Below are positions 28,512 through 38,800 of a DNA stretch of 64,000 nt, piece after piece (positions within the stretch are counted from its first letter, which is position 1; each line of letters starts with the position of its first letter). This DNA is from Bacteroidales bacterium M7 (GTDB lineage: Bacteria > Bacteroidota > Bacteroidia > Bacteroidales > Muribaculaceae), in the NCBI GenBank assembly GCA_001689515.1, contig LUJR01000004.1, forward strand, positions 30,508 to 94,507. The letters are read 5' to 3'. A program made the translations under genes and the position numbers. The notes below the pieces were generated by a model, which did not search any database, was not told the DNA's origin, and saw only the letters and a list, made by a program, of their open reading frames with translations.

Positions 28512-29579
28512 ATGGCAAAGATAGGAGATTTGGTAAGATTTCTCAACTCCGTTGGCGGAGGAAGAGTTACGCGCATTGAAGGGCGCATAGCCTACGTGGA
28601 CGATGACGGTTTCGAGACTCCCATGCTCATGAACGAGCTGGTAGTAGTGTCCCCCGCGGAATCACAGATAGCCAAGGTAGCAGCTACCCAGGCTGAGGAA
28701 GCTAAGCCACAGCCCTTACCTGCATCCGTGCCATCCAAGCCGGCTCCTCCCGTCGAGGTTTTCGAGACACCTACAGGAGACAAAATCAACATAGTCCTTG
28801 GTTATGAGGCTACTGACCTCAAACAGCTCTCCACCACTACATTTGATGCCTACCTCGTCAATGACAGCAACTACTATCTGTCACTATGTTATATGGTGTC
28901 AAACGATGGCAAGAGATGGAATCTCGTCACAGACACTGTCATCGAGCCTAACACTCAGGCGTTGATTGATGAAATCAGCCGTGAAAAACTCTCTGATATG
29001 ACTTATGTGGCAGTGCAATATACGGCTTATAAGAAAGACAAACCGTTTGAGCGCAAGATGCCTGTATGGTTTGAGCAGAAAATGGACATGACCAAGTTCT
29101 TCAAGCTCCATTGCTTCAAGGAAAATGTCTACTTTGAAGCCCCGGTTATCGCGCTTGAAATCGTCATCAACGACCGTCAGAACCAGCAACTGACCATCAA
29201 CGAAGACGAACTCAAAAAAGCGATAGCCGTCAAGACCAAAGAGGACAAACCGACACAACGTCCCGTCAAGAAGTTTTCCCACCGCAAGGACACCGAAGCG
29301 TTACTTGAGGTGGATCTCCACATCAACGAGCTGCTTGACAACACCGCTGGCATGTCGACATCTGACATCCTCAACTATCAGATCGACACTTTCCGTAAAG
29401 TCATGGATGCCAACCTCGCCAACCATGGTCGTAAGATTGTATTTATCCACGGCAAGGGCGAAGGAGTGTTACGAAAGGCAATCGAGAAGGAACTTAACTA
29501 CCGTTATAAGAAACACCGCTATCAGGATGCTTCATTTAAGGAGTACGGATTCGGAGCTACGCAAGTGACCATAGCATAA
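28512..29579 (+). CDS. DUF2027 protein with C-terminal Smr domain
   Basis: A 355-residue cytoplasmic protein typical of Bacteroidetes. The N-terminal part (GDLVRFLNSVGGGRVTRIEG) is a small beta domain, followed by a proline/alanine linker (about 65-90), a central domain of the DUF2027 type and a C-terminal Smr domain with VDLHINELL and the signature FIHGKGEGVLRKAI. Smr domains in MutS2 nick DNA or act on RNA; the role of this form is unknown. It lies between uvrA and the EFR1 gene on the same strand. Confidence 0.9.
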   Translation: MAKIGDLVRFLNSVGGGRVTRIEGRIAYVDDDGFETPMLMNELVVVSPAESQIAKVAATQAEEAKPQPLPASVPSKPAPPVEVFETPTGDKINIVLGYEATDLKQLSTTTFDAYLVNDSNYYLSLCYMVSNDGKRWNLVTDTVIEPNTQALIDEISREKLSDMTYVAVQYTAYKKDKPFERKMPVWFEQKMDMTKFFKLHCFKENVYFEAPVIALEIVINDRQNQQLTINEDELKKAIAVKTKEDKPTQRPVKKFSHRKDTEALLEVDLHINELLDNTAGMSTSDILNYQIDTFRKVMDANLANHGRKIVFIHGKGEGVLRKAIEKELNYRYKKHRYQDASFKEYGFGATQVTIA

Positions 29580-29583
29580 GGAT

Positions 29584-30339
29584 ATGATTTTCTGTTTCTC
29601 AGGCAACGGCAACACTCGTTTTGTCGCAAAGCATCTCGCAGACATCCTCGGCCAAGAGGTCATAGACCTGCATGGCACGCTACTGACTGACGGCAATGTG
29701 GATATAAAGATACCCACAGGAGAGGATGTCATCTGGACGTTCCCCGTTTACTCATGGGGAATCCCTCCCGTTGTACGCGATTTCATCAGCCATGCCAATC
29801 TCATCATGAATCCTGGAACGTTTCATCACATGGTAGCTACAATGGGCGATGACTCTGGGCTGACTGATCTGATGTGGCGCAAATTGATAGATTCTCGTGG
29901 CTGGAAATCAGCATCCGCACAAGGTGTGATAATGCCAAATACCTACGTACTGATGAAAGGGTTTGATGTCGACAAACCTGAGATTGCGGAGGCTAAAATC
30001 AATAAGGCTCTCGAATCTTTGCCATCCATAGCCGAGACGATCCGCTCTCGCCGATGCGTCACTGACATCCACCGAGGCTCGTTTGCATGGATAAAATCAC
30101 GGGTGATATATCCAGGGTTCGTGAAACACAGCATGACACCCGCCAAATTCCATACCCATGATTGCATCGCCTGTGGCAAATGTGTCCAGACATGCCCCAT
30201 GGATAACATCACTCTGACTGACGGAGCCCCGACATGGGGCGACAGGTGCGCCATGTGCCTCGGCTGCTATAACGTCTGCCCCCGACACGCCATCGAATAC
30301 GGCTCCGCCACCCTCCGCAAAGGCCAGCACCATCTGTAG
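29584..30339 (+). CDS. EFR1-type flavodoxin-ferredoxin protein
   Basis: A 251-residue electron carrier. A flavodoxin-like N-terminal half starts with MIFCFSGNGNTRFVA, which matches the FMN phosphate loop. Two 4Fe-4S motifs near the C-terminus (CIACGKCVQTCPMD and CAMCLGCYNVCPRHA) form a bacterial ferredoxin domain. It begins 4 bp after the Smr gene, suggesting one operon. Its TAG stop codon lies within a dispersed palindromic repeat (30335-30362), so insertion of that repeat probably set the present C-terminus (AKGQHHL-stop style end). Confidence 0.9.
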   Translation: MIFCFSGNGNTRFVAKHLADILGQEVIDLHGTLLTDGNVDIKIPTGEDVIWTFPVYSWGIPPVVRDFISHANLIMNPGTFHHMVATMGDDSGLTDLMWRKLIDSRGWKSASAQGVIMPNTYVLMKGFDVDKPEIAEAKINKALESLPSIAETIRSRRCVTDIHRGSFAWIKSRVIYPGFVKHSMTPAKFHTHDCIACGKCVQTCPMDNITLTDGAPTWGDRCAMCLGCYNVCPRHAIEYGSATLRKGQHHL

Positions 30340-30362
30340 GGACATGCCGTGGCATGTCCGCC
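30335..30362 (+). repeat. REP-like palindromic repeat, single copy 1
   Basis: TGTAGGGACATGCC-GT-GGCATGTCC: a 9-bp palindrome with a 2-nt centre (30340-30359) and a one-sided TGTAG tail. It overlaps the EFR1 stop codon. Copy 2 at 31689-31715 is in the opposite orientation on the other side of tilS. Confidence 0.9.
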
Positions 30363-30363
30363 A

Positions 30364-31659
30364 TTAGCTACTCTTAATCCGTATTATCCTTTCCGTTACC
30401 TTCGTCACCACAAATTCGCCACTATTAATCACTCCGGGAATCCACACGATGACATCATCGCGCAGCAACACCAGTGCCCTCTCCTTCTCCGCGATGCCTA
30501 ACTTCTTATCTGAGAAAACATCGCTGACCAGCTTGGACCCCTTCATGCCGAAAGGCCTTATCCTGTCCCCTTTTTGCCACCGCCGTAGCGTCCAGCGAGG
30601 CTGATTATCCATGATACGTGCGTCGAAATAAGCCACAGACATATCGCGCGTCGGTTTGAACAGACTTCTGTCTGAAATATACTCTATGTCAAGGGGTAGT
30701 TTCTCTATAGCATTGACTTCAATCGGAGCTATGACCGTCTCACAGGCATGATGCCTCAATACACCATGGTCAATATACCAGGTTCCGTATCGACTGCCGC
30801 TGTTGGCTCTAAACTCGATGACTTTGTCAGCCATATCACGTGTCATACCCTGATTGCCAAACCATTCCCACAGCAACAGCGGTGCAAACGGTTCCGACTC
30901 AGCCAATCGTGATAAATCCACCGCGCCATCAGCATCCACATATTCCGCATATTTCTGACGGCAAACATATGTCACAAATCGGGCATATTCATCCAGATGC
31001 TCCGATGTAGCACATATATTAGCTTTTGCATCGGGAAAATCCTGATAAAGCTGTGGCAGCACGGCATTGCGGAGTTTATTGCGCTTCACATCATTTTTAG
31101 CGTTTGAGCTGTCATCGCGCCATCCTAATCCGGCAGCCGTCAGATGTTCTCTTATCTCTTGTCGAGTAATATTAAGCATTGGTCGGACTATGCCAGGTTC
31201 GCGATACCATTTCATCGAAGCCAGTCCGCGCAACCCTGTTCCACGTACCAGATTGAGCATCACAGTTTCCGCCTTATCATCAGCATGATGCGCCACTGCC
31301 ACAGCCTGCGCATTATATTTTGCGCGCAAAGTCTCAAACCACTCATATCTGATGTCACGGCAAGCCATCTCCATCGATGATCGATCTTGTCTCATACGCC
31401 CTGCGACATCGGCATTCATAAGCTCCAGCCTGATACCAAGTTCCTCACACAACCCTCTGACAAACATCTCATCGCCGTCACTCTCCCCTCCTCTCAATCC
31501 ATAGTTGCAGTGTGCAGCAACGACATCATATCCCAGCCTCCACAACACATGCACCAACGCCACCGAGTCAGCCCCGCCGCTCAGTCCAACGACCACAGCT
31601 CCCGCGCCCTCGCGCAACAGCCCGTGCCGTCCGATATTCTCCTTAACCTGCTTAATCAT
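30364..31659 (-). CDS. tilS: tRNA(Ile)-lysidine synthetase
   Basis: Adds lysine to C34 of the CAU-anticodon tRNA-Ile so that it reads AUA. The ATP pyrophosphatase loop VVGLSGGADSVALVH (residues 23-37) and the second conserved block HHADDKAETVMLNLVRGTGLRGL are present, followed by the TilS C-terminal region (WQKGDRIRPFGMKGSKLVSD). At 431 residues it is full length. It is the only minus-strand gene in this stretch and is bracketed by inverted copies of the palindromic repeat. Confidence 0.94.
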   Translation of the reverse strand: MIKQVKENIGRHGLLREGAGAVVVGLSGGADSVALVHVLWRLGYDVVAAHCNYGLRGGESDGDEMFVRGLCEELGIRLELMNADVAGRMRQDRSSMEMACRDIRYEWFETLRAKYNAQAVAVAHHADDKAETVMLNLVRGTGLRGLASMKWYREPGIVRPMLNITRQEIREHLTAAGLGWRDDSSNAKNDVKRNKLRNAVLPQLYQDFPDAKANICATSEHLDEYARFVTYVCRQKYAEYVDADGAVDLSRLAESEPFAPLLLWEWFGNQGMTRDMADKVIEFRANSGSRYGTWYIDHGVLRHHACETVIAPIEVNAIEKLPLDIEYISDRSLFKPTRDMSVAYFDARIMDNQPRWTLRRWQKGDRIRPFGMKGSKLVSDVFSDKKLGIAEKERALVLLRDDVIVWIPGVINSGEFVVTKVTERIIRIKSS

Positions 31660-31688
31660 TAGAAAAGAAATATATCTGATCTGTGTTT

Positions 31689-31715
31689 GCGGACATGCCG
31701 CGGCATGTCCCTACA
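31689..31715 (-). repeat. REP-like palindromic repeat, single copy 2
   Basis: Core GGACATGCCGCGGCATGTCC (31691-31710), a perfect 20-bp palindrome, with the CTACA tail on the right, i.e. inverted relative to copy 1. Together the two copies enclose tilS. Confidence 0.9.
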
Positions 31716-31872
31716 ACTGACACAAATTTATATATTTTTATTCGCTTATCAAATCGCTTCATGCGTTGAAGTCCTGTGAAACGTAATTGCTCATCTTTTT
31801 TTCAATTTCTGCAACATGTCTGCGTCTCTCATTGTTAAATTATTAAAGTCAACAATTTAAGACGATACGATT

Positions 31873-32058
31873 ATGTTATGGACTGCGATAGGCTGCTTGA
31901 TAGCGGCTGTAATCATTTTCAATGCCATGTGGATCTGGCAATCTAAGGCATCTAAAAATCCTGAAAAACTGGAAGTTTTCCTACGCTATAAGACTGCCAT
32001 GCAGATAAGTTATTTTCTGCTGCTTGTTGCAGCTGCCGTTCTGTTTATCATTTGGTAA
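31873..32058 (+). CDS. Small two-helix membrane protein
   Basis: A 61-residue reading frame with two hydrophobic segments (MLWTAIGCLIAAVIIFNAMWIW, and ISYFLLLVAAAVLFIIW at the end) joined by a basic hydrophilic loop (SKASKNPEKLEVFLRYK). The pattern is that of a hairpin inner-membrane protein. I do not recognise a family. It stands alone between tilS (minus) and pyrF; no clear promoter of the consensus type was found, so expression is not shown. Confidence 0.55.
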   Translation: MLWTAIGCLIAAVIIFNAMWIWQSKASKNPEKLEVFLRYKTAMQISYFLLLVAAAVLFIIW

Positions 32059-32151
32059 TCTTATAATCGCTTTGACCCGCCATAGGGGGCATCATCTTAC
32101 GATGTCCCCTTTAATTGTATGTATATGCATCAATTTATCTTGCAAAATCCG

Positions 32152-32159
32152 TATATTTG
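32152..32159 (+). promoter_or_regulatory. -7 promoter element before pyrF
   Basis: TATATTTG, about 60 bp before the pyrF start, matches TAnnTTTG. A clear TTTG box at the proper spacing is not seen. Confidence 0.45.
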
Positions 32160-32218
32160 CATCAGTAATAGGCACACTGCTGCCGATACACTATATCCAT
32201 ATACACTAATAAATCCAT

Positions 32219-33052
32219 ATGAAACGTCAGGAATTAGTTGACAACATCCGCCGCAAAGGCTCGTTTCTGTGCGTGGGACTTGACAGTGACATCAAGAAGC
32301 TACCACAACATCTGCTGGAATGCGAAAACCCTGTACTTGAATTTAACAAGGCAATCATAGATGCCACAGCTCCCTATTGCGTGGCATATAAACCCAACCT
32401 GGCTTTTTATGAAGCCTCGGGCGTGGATGGCTGGAAGACTCTTGAAGAAACAGTCCGTTACATACGCCAGAATCATCCTGACCAGTTCATCATAGCCGAT
32501 GCAAAGCGTGGTGATATAGGTAACACCTCCGACCTCTACGCCCGCAGTTTCTTTGACCACCTTGACGTAGACGCTCTGACAGTGGCTCCCTACATGGGCA
32601 AGGACAGCGTGGTCCCGTTTCTCGGGCGCGATGGCAAGTGGGTCATACTGCTTGCGTTGACCAGCAATGCCGGGTCGGCTGATTTCCAGATGCTCCGTCT
32701 TGACAACGGCCGCCGCCTGTTTGAGCAGGTAATCGAGACTTCCAAGCAATGGGCTGGCGATGATGAGATGATGTATGTGGTCGGTGCTACCCAAGGCAGA
32801 CTCTTTGAGGACATCCGCTGCGTTGCTCAGACGAGCTTCCTGCTTGTCCCGGGCGTAGGCGCTCAGGGTGGCAGTCTTGAAGAAGTTGCAAAATACGGCA
32901 TGACCAAGGACTGCGGACTGCTCGTCAACTCATCGCGCGGCATCATCTTTGCATCAAAGAATGAAGACTTTGCCCATGCCGCAGCTGCCGAGGCATCGCG
33001 CCTCGCTCAGCAGATGAAAGAGCTACTCACTACCTACTCTGATATCAGATAG
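32219..33052 (+). CDS. pyrF: Orotidine 5'-phosphate decarboxylase (type 2)
   Basis: Last step of UMP synthesis. The catalytic lysine and aspartates are in IIADAKRGDIGNTSD, the substrate is held by the N-terminal LCVGLDSDIKKLP block, and the phosphate loop VPGVGAQGG is near the C-terminus. At 277 residues it belongs to the longer type-2 subfamily. It stands alone, followed by an intergenic region with a REPIN-like pair. Confidence 0.95.
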   Translation: MKRQELVDNIRRKGSFLCVGLDSDIKKLPQHLLECENPVLEFNKAIIDATAPYCVAYKPNLAFYEASGVDGWKTLEETVRYIRQNHPDQFIIADAKRGDIGNTSDLYARSFFDHLDVDALTVAPYMGKDSVVPFLGRDGKWVILLALTSNAGSADFQMLRLDNGRRLFEQVIETSKQWAGDDEMMYVVGATQGRLFEDIRCVAQTSFLLVPGVGAQGGSLEEVAKYGMTKDCGLLVNSSRGIIFASKNEDFAHAAAAEASRLAQQMKELLTTYSDIR

Positions 33053-33105
33053 CACCTGAATTGGTAGAACGCGCAATGGAGGTGCAAAACTGGGATTACT
33101 CATCC

Positions 33106-33200
33106 TGTAGGGACATGCCATGGCATGTCAGCCGCCAACCAATGTGGACGTCAATTAATCGCAAACATCTCGGTCAGACATGCCATGGCATGTTCCTACG
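33106..33200. repeat. REPIN-like inverted pair of palindromic repeats A
   Basis: Left unit TGTAGGGACATGCCATGGCATGTC (33106-33129) and right unit GACATGCCATGGCATGTTCCTACG (33177-33200) are inverted to each other around a spacer of about 47 bp. Each unit is itself a palindrome. The pattern matches REPINs (two REP units in opposite orientation). Confidence 0.88.
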
Positions 33201-33314
33201 AATTTGGCGTGAACTGGTGGCTGTTTTGCATCGCTCGTATTAAGGCACCCCAAAGAGTAGTCATTTTTAAGCTAATTTAATAGGCTGCCCTCTATCTTTT
33301 AGATGATAACTTGT

Positions 33315-33322
33315 TAAATTTG
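33315..33322 (+). promoter_or_regulatory. -7 promoter element before pgk
   Basis: TAAATTTG about 55 bp before the pgk start fits the Bacteroidetes -7 box; the upstream box is weak. Confidence 0.5.
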
Positions 33323-33376
33323 CCATCATACATATAAATCACACAATATTCATACTTTCATAATATTTCAACGACA

Positions 33377-34621
33377 ATGAAAATCGACAATTATGATTTT
33401 GCCGGCAAGAAGGCAATCGTGCGCGTTGACTTCAATGTGCCCTTAGATGAAAACGGTCACATCACCGACGACACCCGTATTCGTGGTGCTCTCCCCACCC
33501 TCAAAGCTATCCTTGAGCGTGGCGGAAGCCTCATCATCATGTCACACATGGGCAAGCCCAAAGGCAAAGTCAACCCCAAATACTCACTCGCTCAGATCAA
33601 GGACGATGTAGCCAAGGCTCTCGGCCGTGACGTGAAGTGGGCTCCCGACTGCGCCGATGCTTCTGAAGCAGCCGCCAATCTCAAGCCCGGCGAAGTGCTT
33701 CTGCTCGAAAACCTCCGTTTCTACCCCGAAGAAGAGGGCAAGCCTGTAGGTATCGACAAAGAAGATCCCGGCTACGATGCTGCCAAGAAGGAGATGAAAG
33801 AGCGTCAGAAAGAGTTTGCAAAGAAGCTCGCCAGCTACGCCGATGTATATGTAAATGACGCATTCGGCACCGCTCACCGCAAGCACGCTTCTACAGCTGT
33901 CATCGCCGACTACTTCAGCTCTGACAACAAGATGCTCGGCTACCTCATGGAGAAAGAGGTGCAGGCTGTCGACAATATCCTCAGCGACATCAAGCGTCCT
34001 TTCACTGCCATCATGGGCGGCTCAAAGGTATCTACCAAGATCGGCATCATCGAAAACCTCATGGACAAGGTTGACAACCTCATCCTCTGCGGCGGCATGA
34101 CATATACATTCGCCAAGGCTCAGGGCGGCAAGATCGGTGACTCTATATGCGAAGATGACAAGCTCGATCTCGCTCTTGACATCATCAAGAAAGCCAAGGA
34201 AAAAGGCGTAAATCTCGTGCTCGGCACTGACTGTGTAGCAGCTGACAGCTTCAGCAACGACGCCAAGACCCAGATTTGCCCCTCTAACGCTATACCCGAC
34301 GGATGGGAAGGACTTGATGCAGGTCCCAAGACATGCGAAGCATTCCGTGAAGTCATTCTTCCCGCCAAGACCATCCTCTGGAACGGTCCCGCCGGTGTGT
34401 TTGAGTTTGACAACTTCACCACAGGCTCACGCGCTATCGCCGATGCTATCGTAGAGGCTACCAACAATGGTGCATTCTCTCTCGTAGGCGGTGGTGACTC
34501 AGTGGCTTGCGTCAACAAGTTCGGTCTTGCTGACCAGGTAAGCTACGTCAGCACAGGCGGCGGTGCCCTCCTCGAAGCCATCGAGGGCAAGGTGCTCCCC
34601 GGTGTAGCAGCCGTGAAATAA
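33377..34621 (+). CDS. pgk: Phosphoglycerate kinase
   Basis: Glycolytic enzyme that makes ATP from 1,3-bisphosphoglycerate. The N-terminal substrate-binding signature VRVDFNVPLDENG and the C-terminal nucleotide-binding GGGDSVACVNKFG and STGGGALLEAIEG motifs are intact. It has 414 residues. Codon use is strongly biased (many CTC, ATC, AAG), as expected for a highly expressed gene. It ends at a strong terminator at 34643-34680. Confidence 0.97.
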   Translation: MKIDNYDFAGKKAIVRVDFNVPLDENGHITDDTRIRGALPTLKAILERGGSLIIMSHMGKPKGKVNPKYSLAQIKDDVAKALGRDVKWAPDCADASEAAANLKPGEVLLLENLRFYPEEEGKPVGIDKEDPGYDAAKKEMKERQKEFAKKLASYADVYVNDAFGTAHRKHASTAVIADYFSSDNKMLGYLMEKEVQAVDNILSDIKRPFTAIMGGSKVSTKIGIIENLMDKVDNLILCGGMTYTFAKAQGGKIGDSICEDDKLDLALDIIKKAKEKGVNLVLGTDCVAADSFSNDAKTQICPSNAIPDGWEGLDAGPKTCEAFREVILPAKTILWNGPAGVFEFDNFTTGSRAIADAIVEATNNGAFSLVGGGDSVACVNKFGLADQVSYVSTGGGALLEAIEGKVLPGVAAVK

Positions 34622-34642
34622 TCACATAACATACAATACGTA

Positions 34643-34680
34643 AAAACAGCCATGCAGGACATCCACTGCATGGCTGTTTT
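34643..34680 (+). terminator. Intrinsic terminator of pgk
   Basis: A perfect 15-bp stem (AAAACAGCCATGCAG with CTGCATGGCTGTTTT) with an 8-nt loop and a T run, 22 bp after the pgk stop codon. Confidence 0.92.
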
Positions 34681-34736
34681 ATTTGCAGAAATTTGCGTAT
34701 ATTTGTATGTGACATATAGGTTGAACATATCCGATC

Positions 34737-35867
34737 ATGCGATTTTCTGACATACCTGGACATAACGAGGTCAAACACTGGCTGCGCCAGCTCGTTGACA
34801 ATGACAAGATACCGCACGCCCTGCTCTTGGAGGGTCCCGAAGGTATTGGCAAACTTGCCATGGCGCGGGCGTTGCTACAGTATATCTATTGCGAGCATCA
34901 CACTCCGGATGGCGACAGCTGCGGCAGGTGCCAGACATGCACCCTGCTTGACAATCTCAACCATCTTGACTCGATGTACTCATATCCCGTGGTCAAGGAC
35001 GATGACAATCCCATTAGCGATAAATATCTCCAGCAGTGGAAGCGTTTCCTGACTGATGAACCGCTATACGCCGGGCTTGACAGATGGACTTCAACATTCA
35101 CCAAGACCAATGCACGTCCTGTCATATACGTCACGGAAGCCAATGACCTTATACACAAACTCAGTTTTCAGGCTCGTCAGTCACGCTATAAGTCGGTGGT
35201 AATATGGCTGCCGGAGAGGCTCAACGAGGAGGCTGCCAACAAGTTGCTCAAGCTGATTGAGGAGCCCTACCCCGACACCCTGCTGCTTTTTGTATCCAAC
35301 GAGCCTCAGCTCATTCTTCCCACTATTTATTCGCGTCTCCAGCGTGTGCCTATGCGCCGACAGCCCGATGACATCGTGGCTGCGTGGCTACAGGGGAAGC
35401 GCGGACTGAGCGCAGCCGATGCACGCGCCATAGCGCATCTCTCCGATGGCAGTTTCCTTGAAGCAGACATGCAACTGTCAGTGTCATCAGATACCAAGCG
35501 CTATTTTGAACTGTTTAAATCGCTTATGCGGCTCGCATATGCGCGCAAAGTGGCGGGATTCAAGGACTGGGCTGCCGATGTCGCAGATATGGGACGCGAA
35601 AGCGAGATAAAGTTCTACACATATGCCGCGCGACTTATCCGCGAGAATTTCGTCTACAACTTCCAGCGTCCGCAACTCAACTATCTCAATCCTGAAGAAG
35701 AGGCTTTCAGCAAAAACTTCGCCCGATTCATCACTGTCAACAATGTCGAGGGCATCATCCGTGTGATTGACAATGCCATAAAAGAAATCGGCGGTAACGG
35801 CAACGGTAAAGCCATAAACTTTGACGTAGCCATGCGCATAATGATACTGTTGCGCAAAAACAAATGA
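34737..35867 (+). CDS. holB: DNA polymerase III delta' subunit
   Basis: Clamp-loader subunit of the replicase. The 376 residues begin with a RuvB/AAA-like fold (HALLLEGPEGIGKLAMAR), in which the Walker A Ser/Thr is replaced by Leu, as expected for delta', which does not hydrolyse ATP. A zinc motif follows (CEHH...CGRCQTC), and EEAANKLLKLIEEP with LFVSNEP is the family's sensor region. It overlaps the next gene by 4 nt (ATGA). Confidence 0.92.
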   Translation: MRFSDIPGHNEVKHWLRQLVDNDKIPHALLLEGPEGIGKLAMARALLQYIYCEHHTPDGDSCGRCQTCTLLDNLNHLDSMYSYPVVKDDDNPISDKYLQQWKRFLTDEPLYAGLDRWTSTFTKTNARPVIYVTEANDLIHKLSFQARQSRYKSVVIWLPERLNEEAANKLLKLIEEPYPDTLLLFVSNEPQLILPTIYSRLQRVPMRRQPDDIVAAWLQGKRGLSAADARAIAHLSDGSFLEADMQLSVSSDTKRYFELFKSLMRLAYARKVAGFKDWAADVADMGRESEIKFYTYAARLIRENFVYNFQRPQLNYLNPEEEAFSKNFARFITVNNVEGIIRVIDNAIKEIGGNGNGKAINFDVAMRIMILLRKNK

Positions 35868-38800
35868 AATCCGAAACTGAAATGTCCGCCGCACCCAAAG
35901 GATTCCTACAGGCTGTAGCCGAAACGTATTACGCCAACGAACGCGACAGCCTTGACCGTTACTGCTTCGTCTTCCCCAACAAGCGAAGTGCCACGCACTT
36001 CATGCAGAAGCTACAGGATGTAGCGACACCGCCTATGGTATTGCCAGGATGCACTACCATCTCGGAGCTTGTCGCCGACCAGTCAGACTATGTGGAAGCC
36101 TCCCGGCTTGAGCGCATGTTCATCCTATATAATGAATACAACAAGCTGATGGATGAACCTGTGGATTTTGACAGGTTTGTCTATTGGGGTGACATGTTGC
36201 TCAATGATTTTGATGATGTCGACCGCTATCTGGTGGATGCCGATGCGCTTTTTATCAATCTCAAACGATTCCGCGAAATCAGGAGCAATTATCTGACTCC
36301 CGAGCAGATTGATGTGATCAGCCGATATTGGAACGGGACAGAGGATCTTGCCAAGGATATAGAAAACTTCTGGCAGCATACATCTCACTCAACAGATGAC
36401 GATGCCCAGGACTCCGCCGCATCACACTTCGTCAAGCTGTGGATGGTGCTGGATAAGCTGTATCATGCCTACCATGACGCTCTGCACGAGCGCGGTCTGA
36501 CAGCCCCGGGCAGGCTGTACCGAGATGCGGTCACAGCTCTCAAGAACCGTGAGGATTGGGACTGGGATAGATACATATTTGTCGGTTTCAACGTGTTGTC
36601 GGCATCGGAGATTAAGATATTTGGCACACTGCAAGCCCGCGGACGTGCGGACTTCTACTGGGATTTGCCAGCCAAGGAGTTTCAAGGGCTGATATACCTG
36701 AGTGACGGAAGCGCATCACACAGCAACAAGGCCATGCACTTCATCAAACGCAACATCAAGGCGTTCCCATCGCTTTATGACATCACAGAAATGGTATATG
36801 ACGGACGTGCGCTGCCAGCTATTGACATCATAAATGTGCCTTCGCGTATAGGTCAAGCCAAAGTTGCCGGCAACATTGTGGCAAAACTGGCATCTTCGCA
36901 TCTCCTTGACACAGTCAATGCCATCAACACAGCCCTTGTGATGCCCGATGAATCAATGTTTGTATCCGTGGTCAATTCCATGCCCACGGATTTAGGAGCA
37001 ATCAATGTCACCATGGGCTATCCGCTGCGGCGCACACCTGTGGCTACTTTTCTGAAAGCGATAACCTCACTGCACCTCCGGGCACGCAAAAGCGGTGGCG
37101 AGTGGTACTACTTCTATGAGGATCTCTATGATGTCGTGACGCATTCGCTCATCGGACTGCTCGATGCAGATGCAGCCCAGTCACTTGTCAAGGATATCGA
37201 GAAGCAACACCGCTTCATGGTACCTGTATCGCTCATCAAAGACAACTATCCGACCATCTCGCCGCTTTTCACCCCCGTCAACCATCCCGACGACCTGAAA
37301 GAAGTAGGAGATTATATCACAGCAGTAGTCACATCGTTGCGCGAAGGGCTTGACCGACTGCCGTCGTCACATGAAAGAGCCATACAGTTACAGTTCCTCC
37401 AATCCTATCTTATAGCTTTGCGACAGCTTACTGATGCGGCATCGCGCCACCGTATATCTATGGGCGAAGGCACCGCTTTCCGGCTCATTGAGCGGTCGCT
37501 TGCCGGAGAGACTGTCAACATGAAAGGTGAGCCGCTGCGCGGACTGCAACTCATGGGTGTCCTTGAAACACGTGCACTCGACTTCGACAACGTGATCATG
37601 ATGTCGATGAACGAGCGCGTTTTTCCAAAGAAAAGCTACTCTAAGTCATTCATTCCTGATGCACTCCGTCACGCATACCACATGTCAACTATTGAGCATC
37701 AGGAGTCCATATTTGCCTACTATTTTTACCGCCTCATATCCAGAGCCACGCGTGTGTCGCTGCTCTATGACGGGCGCAACGTTGGCATGAACCGCAGTGA
37801 GATGTCACGCTATCTCGTGCAACTGCTCTACAACAGCCACGAGGGTATCAATGTGCGTCATATCGGGGCTGCCTTTCAAGCGCGAGTTTACGAACCTCTA
37901 CCGGTGACCGTCTATAAAGACAGCCGCATAATGGGCAGGCTGGCTGAATTTATGGATCCAGGCAGCTTGCGTGGACTGTCTGCGTCATCCATCAATACAT
38001 ATATCGACTGCCCCCTGCAATTTTATCTGCGGTTCGTGGAGAAATACGATGTCTATGAGCCGACCACCGACTATATGGATGCCTCCACCTATGGTCAGAT
38101 AGTCCACAGTGTTTTCGAGCATCTGTATCTCACACTGTCGGACACAGGGCAGTATCCGGTGACGGTCAATGCCGCTGATATAGAGAGGCTGATATCCCCT
38201 TCTGACTCCACGATTTTCGACCTTGTTCATCGTGCCATAGACTCGTTGTATCTCAATCTTGCCGATGACAGTTCATCGATTCTGGTCGGTGAGACCAAAG
38301 CGATATGCGCACTTGTTTCGGAGATTGTACGCGAGACACTGCGATGCGAACTGGACTTTGCCCCGTTTACCGTGACGGCTGCGGAAATGAAGATTAAGGG
38401 CAATTACGAACTTGCCCCTGGGCTACACATCAATGTACGCCAAGTCATAGACCGCGTGGATCGCGTCAACGGCACGATGCGTGTAGTCGATTACAAGACA
38501 GGCAGCGATGCCACACGTATCACTAACTGGGATGCACCTTTTGATGCCGAGAACCACAGTCGTCCTAAAGCCATGGTGCAGCTGATGCTCTACTGCAAAA
38601 TCCTCGCCGCTACCCTCAGGACTGATGAACCTATCACTCCCGTCATCTACAATCTCCGCAAGATATATGTAAACGGTATTACAGGACTTACGTGCAACAA
38701 GCATGAAATCACCGACTACCATACCGAGCTTGACGAGTTTGACCGACGGTTTGAAGCCGTGATACGTGACATCTTCAATCCAGAGCTTCCGTTTGCGCAG

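Larger units (their letters stand above)
33053..33376. other. Intergenic stretch pyrF-pgk holding a REPIN-like pair and the pgk promoter
   Basis: No credible gene is present. It contains the inverted repeat pair at 33106-33200 and, further right, a TAAATTTG element for pgk. Confidence 0.7.
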
